The position numbers were made by a program, and so were the translations under genes. Of a stretch of DNA of 64,000 nucleotides, positions 46,893 to 57,727 are shown in pieces. Origin of the DNA: an uncultured Veillonellaceae bacterium (GTDB lineage Bacteria > Bacillota > Negativicutes > Selenomonadales > Selenomonadaceae); contig CACZZN010000001.1 in the NCBI GenBank assembly GCA_902785705.1, positions 174,829 to 238,828 of the forward strand, written 5' to 3'. Each line of letters begins with the position of its first letter. The stretch's first letter is position 1. Below the pieces are notes generated by a model. It searched no databases. It saw only the letters and a program-made list of their open reading frames with translations, and was not told the DNA's origin.

Positions 46893-49800
46893 TCAGGCAT
46901 TTGCCGCTGCCTTGCGCACAGCTTTCTTCTGCTTCGGCACGAACGCCGTTTCATCTCCTGCGAGCAGCATGAGGGCGCGCGTCGCGAGTCCCAGTATCTT
47001 CTTTTTGTACTGCGGAACAAGGCGGATGCGGATCATATGCTGCAAGGGCAGGATCTTCACATTGCGCCCAAGGACGGCAGCGAGCTTCTGCAGCATCCTT
47101 GCCTTGATGGCATGCTTTTCCCAGAGCGTCAGTTCCAGAACATCCTGTTTTTCCTGCAGGGATTTCACTCCCAAATCCCTCGCATAGTTCTTGACGCGTG
47201 CCACCGCCAGAAGGTTCATGACGGTTGCGGTCGGTTCCCCGAACCGGTCGACGAGCTCATCCAAAAGCTGCTTGATTTCCTCATCCTTGCGGATCGCCGC
47301 AATGCGCTGGTAAATTTCCATCTTGTGCATCGCATCGCTGATATAGCCGCCGTCGATATAGGCTTCCACCTGGATGGAAATGGACGGATCTGGCTTCTGC
47401 TCCACGGGGCGCTTGTCTTGCAGCGCATCCACCGCTTCCTCCAGCAGCCTGCAATACATCTCAAACCCCACGCTCGCAATGTGCCCATGCTGCTGGGAGC
47501 CCAGGAGATTTCCCGCGCCCCGGATCTCCAGATCCCGCATCGCGATCTTGAAGCCCGCCCCCAGTTCCGCGAACTCCTTCATGGCCTGCAGCCGCTTCTC
47601 CGCCGTCTCCGTCAGCACCTTATCCGCCTGATAGACGAAATATGCGAAAGCCATCCGATGCGACCGCCCCACGCGTCCCCGCATCTGGTAGAGCTGCGAA
47701 AGCCCGAAATGATCCGCATTGTAGATGATGATCGTATTCGCGTTTGCCACATCCAGCCCGTTTTCCACAATGCTGGTTGCCAAAAGGATATCATAGGAGC
47801 CCTCATAGAAATCCATCATCACGCGCTCCAGCAGTTCCTCCGGCATCTGCCCATGCGCCGTCTGGATGCGGGCCTCCGGCACGATCTCCTCCAAATGGGC
47901 CCGCATGCGCTCAATGGTCTCCACACGGTTGTAAATGAAATAAATCTGCCCGCCGCGCTTCATCTCACGCTTGATTGCCGTCGCGAGCACCGTGTCCCGG
48001 TTCTCCACCACATAGCTCTGCACCGGGAACCGCTCCGCAGGAGGCGTCTCGATGACGCTCATATCGCGCGCACCCACCAGAGACATGTGGAGCGTCCTCG
48101 GGATCGGCGTCGCGGAAAGCGTGAGCACATCAATGCCGTCGGCAAGGCTTCGGATCTTCTCCTTCTGCTTCACGCCGAAACGCTGCTCCTCATCCACGAT
48201 CAAAAGTCCCAAATCCTTGAACTGCACCTTTTTTTGATTCAGAATGGCATGGGTGCCGATGAGGATGTCCACCTTGCCCTCCGCCGTCTTCGCAAGCGTC
48301 TCCCGCTGCTCCTTCGCCGTGCGGAAGCGGCAGATTACATCGATATTCGGGCCGAACTCCATGAATCGTTGACGGAAGGTCTGATAATGCTGCTGTGCGA
48401 GCACCGTCGTAGGCACGAGGACCGCCACCTGCTTGCCGTCCATGACCGCCTTATAAGCCGCCCGCAGTGCCACCTCCGTCTTCCCGAAGCCCACATCGCC
48501 GCAGAGCAGACGATCCATCGGCTTCGGCTTTTCCATATCCGCCTTGATCTCCGCGATGGCCTGAAGCTGATCCGGCGTCTCCTCATAGGGGAAAGCATCC
48601 TCGAACTCCCGCTGGCTGTTGTCATCCGCCGAAAACGCAAAGCCCTCCGCCTTTTTGCGGCGCGCGTAGATATCAATGAGCTTGTGGGCAATATCCTCGA
48701 CCGATGCCTTGGCCCTTGCCTTTGCCTTCATCCATTCCGTGCCGCCCATGCGATGCAGGCGCGGGATCTCCCCCTCGCCGCCGATATATTTCTGGAGATA
48801 CTGCACCTGATCCGTAGGCACGAAGAGCTTGTCGTCCCCGCCATACTTGATGTGCAGATAATCCTTGTGGACTCCTCCCACTTCCAGGGTTTCCACCCCC
48901 AGATACTTCCCGATGCCGTGGTTCACATGCACCACATAATCGCCCGGCTTGATATCACGGAAATGAGCGATCCTTTCCCCCGAACTCGCCGCGGCGCGTG
49001 GCATGCGTTTCTTCTGCCTGCCGAAAATATCCTTTTCCGTCACCACGACCAGCTTCGCCGAAGCCAGTTCAAACCCCGTGGAAAAGTCGCCGACCTGAAG
49101 ATTCAGCCGGCGGTCTGAAGGCAGATTCCCCGCGGGCAGCTCTGCGGACGCGATGCCTCTCCTCGCCAGCAGATCATGCAGATTGTCCAGCTTCTGCCTG
49201 TCCCCCAGCAGCACCAGCGTTTTATATTTCTGCGAAAGCCATCGGCCTGCCTCATCCTCGAACAGGTTCATCTGCCGCTGGAACGGCGTCATGCTCGTGA
49301 CGGTGAACCCGATATCATTCCTTGGCTCCGCCCCATGGATCTGCTGCAGCATCCATGCCGCGTAAATGACATTATGCTCTGCCGCCGCCTCCAGCAAATC
49401 TTCCCATCGGAAAATATTCTTCCGTATTTCCGGATTCTCCTTCGTAAGCTTTCGGACCTGCTCGCGGATGCGCATCGGCTCATCGAAGATCACCGTCCCG
49501 CCCTCCGACAGATAATTCAGGAACAGCTCCGGCCTTCCGCCCTTGTCTGTCTGCGCCAACGGAAAGATGGAGATTCTGCTCACATTGCGGATGGAGCGCT
49601 TCGATTCCGCGTCAAAATCACGGATTGAATCCACCTCATCATCGAAGAACTCGATCCGCTGCGGGACCAGGGAATTGACCGGAAAGACATCCACGATCCC
49701 TCCACGCGCGCTGAACTGCCCGATCCGCTCCACCTCGGGCGCATGCTCATAACCAAGCTGCACCAGCCGCTCCAGCAGCGTTTCCCTTGGCAGGACATCC

Positions 49801-50231
49801 CCCAGGGAAATCGAAATGCTCATGCGCTCGAATTCCGCACGGCTCATGCCCTTTTGGACGGCAGCGGCCGCCTCGGCCAGCACGATGCAGTTCTCCCCGC
49901 GCATCAGGTGCCCAAGCACCTCCATACGGCGCGCGGAAAGTTCGATGCCCTTCGCCGTCGCCTGCACATCCATGGCATCCAGCTCCGGCAGCTCCAGCAC
50001 CTCCGTATCTGGAAGCAGCGCATGGAGATCCTGCCGCCAGTCCGAAAGGCTCTCATGCTGATGCGTCAAAAGGATCAAGGGGCGCGGCGCGTCGGCATAG
50101 CACGCCGCGAACACCGCATGCTTCTGCGACCCCGCCAGCCCATAAACCAGCGACTGCGTATTTCCCGCAAAACAATTCCTGACATCCCGTATCAACGAAT
50201 CCTGCAGCAATGCTGCCAAAAGTGAGTGCAT
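46893..50231 (-). CDS. mfd: Transcription-repair coupling factor Mfd
   Basis: 1112 residues. The N-terminal UvrB-like part (about 1-450) binds UvrA, the RNA polymerase interaction domain follows (PGDYVVHVNHGIGKYLG), and then a RecG-like translocase with Walker A GDVGFGKTEV, DEEQ box and RGRVGRS. It pushes stalled RNA polymerase off damaged DNA. The start at 50231 (MHSLLAALLQ) has GGGA 5 bases upstream plus AAAGG; the 26 extra residues of the longer reading are unlike the family. Confidence 0.96.
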   Translation of the reverse strand: MHSLLAALLQDSLIRDVRNCFAGNTQSLVYGLAGSQKHAVFAACYADAPRPLILLTHQHESLSDWRQDLHALLPDTEVLELPELDAMDVQATAKGIELSARRMEVLGHLMRGENCIVLAEAAAAVQKGMSRAEFERMSISISLGDVLPRETLLERLVQLGYEHAPEVERIGQFSARGGIVDVFPVNSLVPQRIEFFDDEVDSIRDFDAESKRSIRNVSRISIFPLAQTDKGGRPELFLNYLSEGGTVIFDEPMRIREQVRKLTKENPEIRKNIFRWEDLLEAAAEHNVIYAAWMLQQIHGAEPRNDIGFTVTSMTPFQRQMNLFEDEAGRWLSQKYKTLVLLGDRQKLDNLHDLLARRGIASAELPAGNLPSDRRLNLQVGDFSTGFELASAKLVVVTEKDIFGRQKKRMPRAAASSGERIAHFRDIKPGDYVVHVNHGIGKYLGVETLEVGGVHKDYLHIKYGGDDKLFVPTDQVQYLQKYIGGEGEIPRLHRMGGTEWMKAKARAKASVEDIAHKLIDIYARRKKAEGFAFSADDNSQREFEDAFPYEETPDQLQAIAEIKADMEKPKPMDRLLCGDVGFGKTEVALRAAYKAVMDGKQVAVLVPTTVLAQQHYQTFRQRFMEFGPNIDVICRFRTAKEQRETLAKTAEGKVDILIGTHAILNQKKVQFKDLGLLIVDEEQRFGVKQKEKIRSLADGIDVLTLSATPIPRTLHMSLVGARDMSVIETPPAERFPVQSYVVENRDTVLATAIKREMKRGGQIYFIYNRVETIERMRAHLEEIVPEARIQTAHGQMPEELLERVMMDFYEGSYDILLATSIVENGLDVANANTIIIYNADHFGLSQLYQMRGRVGRSHRMAFAYFVYQADKVLTETAEKRLQAMKEFAELGAGFKIAMRDLEIRGAGNLLGSQQHGHIASVGFEMYCRLLEEAVDALQDKRPVEQKPDPSISIQVEAYIDGGYISDAMHKMEIYQRIAAIRKDEEIKQLLDELVDRFGEPTATVMNLLAVARVKNYARDLGVKSLQEKQDVLELTLWEKHAIKARMLQKLAAVLGRNVKILPLQHMIRIRLVPQYKKKILGLATRALMLLAGDETAFVPKQKKAVRKAAANA

Positions 50232-50331
50232 CCTTTTCCCATTCCCCTGTTCACGCCAAAAACAGGACTCCCCTGACAATGACTGCCCCCGAGAGTCCTT
50301 TCGGCTCATTTGCCCTATTCGATTCCTGCCG

Positions 50332-50955
50332 TTATCTGTTCCAGATCATATCCGGCTGCAAGAAGTTCAATTCCATCCCCGGCAGCAGGCGCTGCAGGTC
50401 CTCCGTACACTCCGCACGGAGCATCGCATAGCTTCCGCACCTCACGCATTCCAGCAGAATGGAGTCCTCCACGATGCCCGCAGAAAATTCATGGCTCCCG
50501 CAAGGGCAGGAAAACTGGCGTGCCTCTGCCAGATCATGCACGCGGTTCACCGCCTCCAGCAAAATCTGCTGTTTCGCCATGAAATTATCTCCCTCGCCCG
50601 GATGGAGCGCATCGAACTCCGCCGCATTGAAGTCCAGGAATTCCGCGATGGTCTGCCAGCGCCCGATATATCCAAGCTCAAACTGATCCCCATGGCAGTA
50701 GATTTTTTCAAAGCGGAGCTTCCGAAGCTGCTGCATGGAATAGCCGAATCGGTTCTCCGTCCCGCAGACACCGCAGGGAATCCTCAGCACAAGCCCCTTC
50801 TGCGGCCGCAGCGCAATTTCCGCCTGCTCATGCGAGCAGTTCGGGCAGCGCAAGACACGTTCACCCTGACCAATGAAATACGGAACATCCTGGATATGGA
50901 CCTGTCCGCAACGCTGGCAATAAAGCGCCACCGCGCAAATCGTATCGAGAAGCAC
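50332..50955 (-). CDS. Zinc-ribbon protein of unknown function
   Basis: 207 residues with at least four Cys pairs in three clusters: LYCQRCG and LRCPNCS (about 13-40), IPCGVCG (about 60) and FSCPCGS with LECVRCG (about 150-175). These look like zinc ribbons flanking a helical middle part. I recognise no family. The GTG at 50955 is the start, with AAGGAGG 7 bases upstream; the open frame extends 12 codons further without a site. It lies 100 bases upstream of mfd and after the pyrG terminator. Confidence 0.75.
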   Translation of the reverse strand: MLLDTICAVALYCQRCGQVHIQDVPYFIGQGERVLRCPNCSHEQAEIALRPQKGLVLRIPCGVCGTENRFGYSMQQLRKLRFEKIYCHGDQFELGYIGRWQTIAEFLDFNAAEFDALHPGEGDNFMAKQQILLEAVNRVHDLAEARQFSCPCGSHEFSAGIVEDSILLECVRCGSYAMLRAECTEDLQRLLPGMELNFLQPDMIWNR

Positions 50956-51009
50956 CGGACTCCCTCCTTCCTGCAAAATCTGCAAATCCACTACCCTATA
51001 CTCTCATAG

Positions 51010-51019
51010 TTCGCTAAGA
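51010..51019. repeat. Partial third copy of the dispersed repeat core
   Basis: TTCGCTAAGA, the most conserved core of the repeat at 43461-43504, occurs here next to CATAG, about 30 bases from the pyrG terminator. The match is short, so chance is possible. Confidence 0.3.
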
Positions 51020-51038
51020 GAAAGGGAATTCCTGCCAA

Positions 51039-51073
51039 GAAAAAACTTCCTCGCAGAAAAATTTTCTGCGAGG
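51039..51073 (-). terminator. Terminator of pyrG
   Basis: A stem CCTCGCAGAAAA/TTTTCTGCGAGG (51049-51060 with 51062-51073) is followed by AAGTTTTTT on the minus strand. It lies about 17 bases past the pyrG stop codon. Confidence 0.88.
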
Positions 51074-51090
51074 ATTCACATGATATCCTT

Positions 51091-52722
<1,632 letters not shown>

Positions 52723-53058
52723 TCATTCCTGAATGCTTTCAAACAGCTTTTCCTTGCGGCGCGTCGACTTCCCCGCGCTCTTCGTCCCGGCAGCACGGGA
52801 GGATGCGTGGGTGCGCTTCACCTCGGGCGGGTTCCATTCGGTAAGCCCCCACTGTCCTTCCCCCTCATAGTGGAAACGGCTGTCCATATTGATATGGGTA
52901 TAGACCTCCGAAATAGCTGCTGACATGGACTGCACAGGCTTGCGCTTGAGCTTGATGACTTCCAGCACCAAATCCTTGTAGTACATGGTATGGCCCTCTT
53001 TTGTGAGCACATGGTAGGCCACATCCATCTCAGAGCTGTTCGCAAAATCCATCTTCAT
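52723..53058 (-). CDS. rpoE: RNA polymerase delta subunit-like protein (HARE-HTH)
   Basis: 111 residues. The N-terminal HARE-HTH domain (MDVAYHVLTKEGHTMYYKDL to about 85, with SAAISEVYTHINMDSRF) fits RpoE of Gram-positives. The C-terminal tail is lysine/arginine/serine-rich (TKSAGKSTRRKEK) instead of the long acidic tail of Bacillus delta, so its nucleic-acid displacement role may differ. The start at 53058 has GGGAGA 9 bases upstream. It lies between argS and pyrG. Confidence 0.8.
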   Translation of the reverse strand: MKMDFANSSEMDVAYHVLTKEGHTMYYKDLVLEVIKLKRKPVQSMSAAISEVYTHINMDSRFHYEGEGQWGLTEWNPPEVKRTHASSRAAGTKSAGKSTRRKEKLFESIQE

Positions 53059-53084
53059 CCAATAAAATCTCCCTTCTTTATGCT

Positions 53085-54740
53085 CTACATTCTTTCCGGG
53101 GCAGAAACGCCCAGAATCCCAAGCGCATGACGGATCACATGCGCCGTCACAGTCACCAGCGCGAGCCTTGCCTCTGCCAGCTCCGCATCCACGCCCATGA
53201 TCCTGCACTTATTATAGAAGCTGTGGAACAGCGCCGCCAAGTCATAAGCATAGCGCGCAATACGCTGCGGCGCGTATTCCGCGGCAGCCTTGTCCACCTC
53301 TTCCTCATACTCCTCAATCTTGCGGATGAGCTCCGTTTCCGTCTCATCCGTGAGCAGCGAAAGCTTCGGCTCCTTGCCGAGCGCCAGCCCCGTTTCCTTC
53401 GCCTGACGGAAGATGCTCATGATGCGCGCATGCGCGTACTGGATATAGTAAACCGGATTCTCATTCGACTTCTTCTTCGCCAGATCCAGATCGAAATCCA
53501 GCTGGCTGTCCAGGGAACGCATGAGGAAGAAATACCGCGCCGCGTCCGTCCCGACTTCCTCCATGAGCTCCCGCAAGGTCACGCTCTCCCCCGTGCGCTT
53601 CGACATTTTCACCAATTCGCCGCCGCGATAGAGGCTCACCATCTGAAGCAGCAGGATTTTCAGATGATCCGGATCATAGCCCAGAGCTTTCATCGATGCC
53701 TTGACGCGGCACACATATCCATGATGATCCGCGCCCCAGAGATTGATGAGCGTGCCGAAGCCCCGCTCGAACTTGTTGCGGTGATAGGCGATATCCGCCG
53801 CCAGATACGTCGGCACGCCATTGTCGCGGATCACCACACGGTCCTTGTCATCGCCGTATTCCGTGGATTTCAGCCAGAGCGCCCCGTCCTTCTCATAGAT
53901 CGTGCCGTTCTTCTCCAGCGCCTCCACAGCCTCCCGCACCGCATCGGGGTGCAGCGTCCGTTCGCTGAACCACTTGTCAAAGGTCACCTGGAAATCCTCC
54001 AAGTCCTCCTTCAGGGCGGCCAATTTCTCCCGATAGGCAAGATCCTTGAAAAGCTCCAGCCGCTCTTCCTCGTTCATCGAGAGGTACTGATCCCCGTCCC
54101 GCTTGATGATGCGTTCCGCCGTCTCCCGGATATCCGCGCCATGATAACCGTCCTCCGGAAACTCCACATTCTGTCCCAAAAGCTCCAGATACCGCGCATT
54201 CACCGAGCGCGCCAGATTCTCCATCTGATTGCCCGCGTCATTGATATAGTACTCGCTTTCCACGGCATACCCTGCCGCACGCAGAAGATTCACGATAGCG
54301 CTGCCTGCCGCTGCGCCGCGCCCATGTCCCACATGCAAGGGGCCCGTCGGATTCGCGCTCACATATTCCACTTGGATCGGCTGATTCCCCTTCGGCGCAA
54401 GCTGCCCATAGGCATCCCCTGCCTCCAGTATCCGCCCGAAGGCATCATAGACCACATGGGATCTCAAATGGAAATTGATGAATCCCGGTCCGGCGATTTC
54501 CGCACGCTCCAGCCAATCGCCCGCCATGCGCTTCACCAACTCCTCCGCAATCTGCTTCGGACTCCGATGGAACACCCGTGCCGACTGCATCGCGAAATTC
54601 GTCGCGAAATCCCCGAATTCCTTCTGGGGCGGCACCTCCAGCGCGACCTTCGGCAGTTCCCCCTCCGGAAACACCCCGTCCTTCATCGCTCCCCGCGCAG
54701 CCTCCAGAATGGCCTGCTCCACTGTATCTTTGATATCCAA
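53085..54740 (-). CDS. argS: Arginyl-tRNA synthetase
   Basis: 551 residues. An N-terminal Add-1 domain, the class I signature HVGH in SANPTGPLHVGHGRG near residue 130, KMSKRTG near residue 370 and an all-helical anticodon domain at the end are present. The TTG at 54740 is the start: GGAGG lies 8 bases upstream and the first family residues (MDIKDTVEQAI) follow directly. A promoter-like TATAAT lies about 95 bases upstream. Confidence 0.97.
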   Translation of the reverse strand: MDIKDTVEQAILEAARGAMKDGVFPEGELPKVALEVPPQKEFGDFATNFAMQSARVFHRSPKQIAEELVKRMAGDWLERAEIAGPGFINFHLRSHVVYDAFGRILEAGDAYGQLAPKGNQPIQVEYVSANPTGPLHVGHGRGAAAGSAIVNLLRAAGYAVESEYYINDAGNQMENLARSVNARYLELLGQNVEFPEDGYHGADIRETAERIIKRDGDQYLSMNEEERLELFKDLAYREKLAALKEDLEDFQVTFDKWFSERTLHPDAVREAVEALEKNGTIYEKDGALWLKSTEYGDDKDRVVIRDNGVPTYLAADIAYHRNKFERGFGTLINLWGADHHGYVCRVKASMKALGYDPDHLKILLLQMVSLYRGGELVKMSKRTGESVTLRELMEEVGTDAARYFFLMRSLDSQLDFDLDLAKKKSNENPVYYIQYAHARIMSIFRQAKETGLALGKEPKLSLLTDETETELIRKIEEYEEEVDKAAAEYAPQRIARYAYDLAALFHSFYNKCRIMGVDAELAEARLALVTVTAHVIRHALGILGVSAPERM

Positions 54741-54831
54741 AAAACATCCTCCTCAATCCCGCCGCAAAGCAGCACAGTCTTTTGCCGGCCGGTATAGCAA
54801 ATGCCCAACAACTTGCCGCACTACAAACAAA

Positions 54832-54859
54832 TTATAGCGTAAGGCGCTCGTTTTTTCCA
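54832..54859 (-). promoter_or_regulatory. Probable argS promoter
   Basis: A perfect TATAAT (54832-54837, minus strand) is preceded at 16 bases by the weak -35 box TGGAAA (54854-54859). It is the only good -10 in the gap between argS and the GDSL gene. Confidence 0.5.
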
Positions 54860-54891
54860 CATGTAAATGAATCATCGGAACGAAAAATTCG

Positions 54892-56319
54892 TCAATTTTC
54901 AGAAACAGCCTGCCTTTTGCGCACAATCATCGGAAAGGTTTCCAGCAGATAATCGGATATCGCCTTTCCGATGCGCCGTTTCCCCTCCTGATTCGGATGC
55001 AGTCCGTCCGATGTATCGAGCAAAAAGCCTTCTTCGTCGGTCACGGTGCTTGCGGTATCGATATGATAGGGCTGGCTCATGACCCACGCATTGAGCTGCT
55101 GCTGGTTGAGCTTCCAGTCCTCCGCGGCGGAGTCGAGGATGCCTCGCAGATCCATAAGCACGGGATTGACCGGCGTAGCGGTCGCAAAGACGGGAATGAT
55201 GTCATTCGCAAGACATTTCTCCCGCATCTGCTCCAGGTAAAAAATGCTGTCCTGCGCAGGCGTCCCCAGCCGAAAATCGTTCACACCGCCCATGATGACG
55301 AGGATTTTGGGATGGAAGGGCAGCACATCCCTATCGAACCGCTCATACATCGCATAGGTCGGATCTCCGCTGAACCCCAAATTCTTGACGGGAACCTCGG
55401 AGTAGGTCTCCCAGTTGTAAATTGTATAGCCCGGCGGGGTGCACATCGCGCCGCCTCCGTGGGTGATACTGTCCCCGAGCGCCGCAACCGTGACGGGCTG
55501 GGTGACCCGGAACTGCTGAGGCTCCGACCACTCGCTGACGGCCCGCCCCTCCGACGAAACGGCGCGGACACGCCAGCTGTAGGCGCCCGGATCGGTATAG
55601 CCGCTGTCCGAATAGTAGTCCGTTTCCCCCGCGATGCCGCGGAAAATCACTTCATCGCCTGACGTTTTGTGCCGGATGACCTGAAGTTCGTGCTGCTTGG
55701 AACCCCGATAGGGTATCCAGGAAAAGACAGGGTAGAGCGGAAAGTAATCCATCTTCTCGAATTCCGTGGTCACCAGCGGCGCCGGGGAATTGACGAGCTG
55801 CCCCCGTATGGGCTTCGGTGCGGAAAAAGGAGCCATCCCTGTCCCTTCAAAAGTCAGCGGACATACGACCCAATAGAAGTCCATCGCCTGTTCCCCAAAA
55901 GCTGAGAGATCGATATCCATACCGTTACTGAAGACGTACTCCTTGGTCAATACAATGTTTTCCGAAGACGGATCATTGTTTCGCAGCACGACAACCTGAT
56001 AGCGCACGGCGCTCGGATAGACCGGCCATGTCAGCCGCACGTTGAATTTCTGCATGATCGCTTCCCCCTGTTCCTTGGCCGGAGCCTGATTCGCAGCGCT
56101 GACCTCTTTTGCCTTCACTGCTTCCTTCACGGCCTCCTCTGCTTCCGCCGCCTGCCGCCGTTTTCCCGTTGGCTGGCGAAGCGTACGATCCGCAGTGTGC
56201 TCTGCCGACACTGTCCTCACAGGCACTTCTGCGTCCGACGCCTCCGCCGTATGCGGCAAACAAAGCAGCAGCCCCGCAGAAAGCAGAATCCCTGCCGCCA
56301 GATCATCCATAGAACGCAC
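54892..56319 (-). CDS. Secreted SGNH/GDSL hydrolase with fibronectin-III-like region
   Basis: 475 residues. A signal peptide (DDLAAGILLSAGLLLCLPHTAEA) is followed by a Lys/Glu/Ala-rich helical linker, then one or two beta-rich fibronectin-III-like units (about 100-290; YSWRVRAVSSEGRAVSEWS is typical). The SGNH hydrolase (about 298-475) has VAALGDSITHGGG (catalytic Ser), a Gly block, VIMGGVNDF (Asn) and the final DGLHPNQEG (Asp-His). It probably removes acyl or acetyl groups from an envelope or extracellular glycan. The start is GTG 56319 after GGGTGGGG; ATG 56310 is possible. Its long open frame to 56616 is chance and covers the yvrJ gene. Confidence 0.85.
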   Translation of the reverse strand: MRSMDDLAAGILLSAGLLLCLPHTAEASDAEVPVRTVSAEHTADRTLRQPTGKRRQAAEAEEAVKEAVKAKEVSAANQAPAKEQGEAIMQKFNVRLTWPVYPSAVRYQVVVLRNNDPSSENIVLTKEYVFSNGMDIDLSAFGEQAMDFYWVVCPLTFEGTGMAPFSAPKPIRGQLVNSPAPLVTTEFEKMDYFPLYPVFSWIPYRGSKQHELQVIRHKTSGDEVIFRGIAGETDYYSDSGYTDPGAYSWRVRAVSSEGRAVSEWSEPQQFRVTQPVTVAALGDSITHGGGAMCTPPGYTIYNWETYSEVPVKNLGFSGDPTYAMYERFDRDVLPFHPKILVIMGGVNDFRLGTPAQDSIFYLEQMREKCLANDIIPVFATATPVNPVLMDLRGILDSAAEDWKLNQQQLNAWVMSQPYHIDTASTVTDEEGFLLDTSDGLHPNQEGKRRIGKAISDYLLETFPMIVRKRQAVSEN

Positions 56320-56405
56320 CGGGCAACCCCACCCTTCCTCTGTTTGAACTTCGGTTGGGCAATCCTGCCCATCGACATGAACCGCCCGCCAATCCCGTTT
56401 TGCAG

Positions 56406-56546
56406 CTACCTTCGGTCTATAGCTTTCGTGAGCAGCTGAATGCTCTCGTTGAGCTGCCCCAGCTTGCTCTCGATGCGCACGAGCAGGAACGCTGTCACGC
56501 CCATCGGAAAGCCATAATTCCCGATGACTGTCATGAGTTCCGTCAT
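56406..56546 (-). CDS. yvrJ: YvrJ-family small membrane protein
   Basis: 46 residues. The sequence MTELMTVIGNYGFPMGVTAF with one hydrophobic helix and LLVRIESKLGQLNESI matches the YvrJ family of Firmicutes, whose function is unknown. AGGAGG lies 8 bases before the ATG at 56546; another in-frame ATG at 56552 is too close to it. It lies between trpS and the GDSL gene on the same strand and was easy to miss because of its size. Confidence 0.85.
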   Translation of the reverse strand: MTELMTVIGNYGFPMGVTAFLLVRIESKLGQLNESIQLLTKAIDRR

Positions 56547-56616
56547 CGCCATCACCTCCTGCCTGCATGGATTCGGGTCCCATCCGATACATGCAGGAAC
56601 AGGGTGCCTTTCCCAC

Positions 56617-57702
56617 CTATCCGCGATACTTCTCTGACTGCGCTTTCATCAGCTCGCTGTCCGCAAAATAATCGATCTTCATGGCCCGCTTGACATCCGA
56701 AAGGGTTTCCGCCGCAACGGCTCTCGCTGCCTCGCTGCCCTTCCGCAATATCTCATAGACAGCGGGGATGTCTTTCTCGTATTCTTTGCGGCGTGCACGG
56801 ATGGGAGCGAGTTCCTCCTGCATGATCTTCGTGAGGAACTTCTTGATCTTCACATCCCCCAGTCCGCCCTTCTGATAGTGCTCCTTGAGCTCGTCAAGAC
56901 TCGCATAGTCCGGCAGATACTCCGCGAAATGCTCCGGCTTGCTGAACGCATCCAAATAGGTGAATACCGCGTTGCCTTCGATATGCCCGGGATCGCTCAC
57001 ACGGATGTGCTCGGGATCCGTATACATATCCTTGATCTTCGCCTCGACCGTCTTCTCGTCATCCGCAAGATAGATGCAGTTCCCGAGGGACTTGCTCATC
57101 TTCGCCTTGCCGTCCGTACCGGGAAGCCGCAGACACGCCTTGTTCTTCGGCAGCAGGATATCCGGCTCCACCAGTGTCTCGCCATAGATGCGGTTGAAGG
57201 TGCGCACGATCTCCTTGGTCTGCTCCAGCATCGGAAGCTGATCCTCGCCCACCGGCACGGTGGTCGCCTTGAACGCCGTGATGTCCGCTGCCTGGCTGAT
57301 GGGATAGCAGAAGAACCCGACCGGGATGCTCGCCTCGAAATTCCGCATCTGTATCTCGGATTTCACCGTCGGATTGCGCTGGAGGCGCGAAACGGTCACG
57401 AGATTCATATAGAAGAAGGTAAGCTCCGTCAACTCGGAAATCTGCGACTGGATGAAAAGCGTAGACTTTGCCGGGTCCAAGCCCACGGAGAGATAGTCCA
57501 GCGCGACCTCCAGGATATTCTGCCGCACTTTCTCCGGATTGTCGAAATTATCGGTCAGAGCCTGGGCATCCGCAATCATGATGAAAATCTTATCGTATTC
57601 GCCCGAATTCTGCAGTTCCACGCGTCCCTTCAAAGAACCCGCATAGTGCCCCACATGCAGCCGCCCCGTGGGACGGTCGCCCGTCAAAATGATCTTTGCC
57701 AT
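56617..57702 (-). CDS. trpS: Tryptophanyl-tRNA synthetase
   Basis: 361 residues. The class I motifs are [11 protein letters not shown] near the start and KMSKSLGN near residue 215; [15 protein letters not shown] is typical of TrpRS. The start at 57702 ([13 protein letters not shown]) is the family start; a longer reading to 57759 overlaps the amidase gene. It attaches Trp to its tRNA. Confidence 0.96.
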   Translation of the reverse strand: MAKIILTGDRPTGRLHVGHYAGSLKGRVELQNSGEYDKIFIMIADAQALTDNFDNPEKVRQNILEVALDYLSVGLDPAKSTLFIQSQISELTELTFFYMNLVTVSRLQRNPTVKSEIQMRNFEASIPVGFFCYPISQAADITAFKATTVPVGEDQLPMLEQTKEIVRTFNRIYGETLVEPDILLPKNKACLRLPGTDGKAKMSKSLGNCIYLADDEKTVEAKIKDMYTDPEHIRVSDPGHIEGNAVFTYLDAFSKPEHFAEYLPDYASLDELKEHYQKGGLGDVKIKKFLTKIMQEELAPIRARRKEYEKDIPAVYEILRKGSEAARAVAAETLSDVKRAMKIDYFADSELMKAQSEKYRG

Positions 57703-57727
57703 AGCGCTCAACACTTCTTTCCCTATT

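Noticed and set aside
46548..49118. Plus-strand open frame of about 856 codons opposite mfd
   Set aside because: Antisense to conserved Mfd motifs, and its translation has the His/Arg-rich look of a reverse-complement artefact.
56320..56616. N-terminal extension of the GDSL hydrolase up to 56616
   Set aside because: It would place about 100 odd residues before a clear signal peptide and overlaps the yvrJ gene in another frame.
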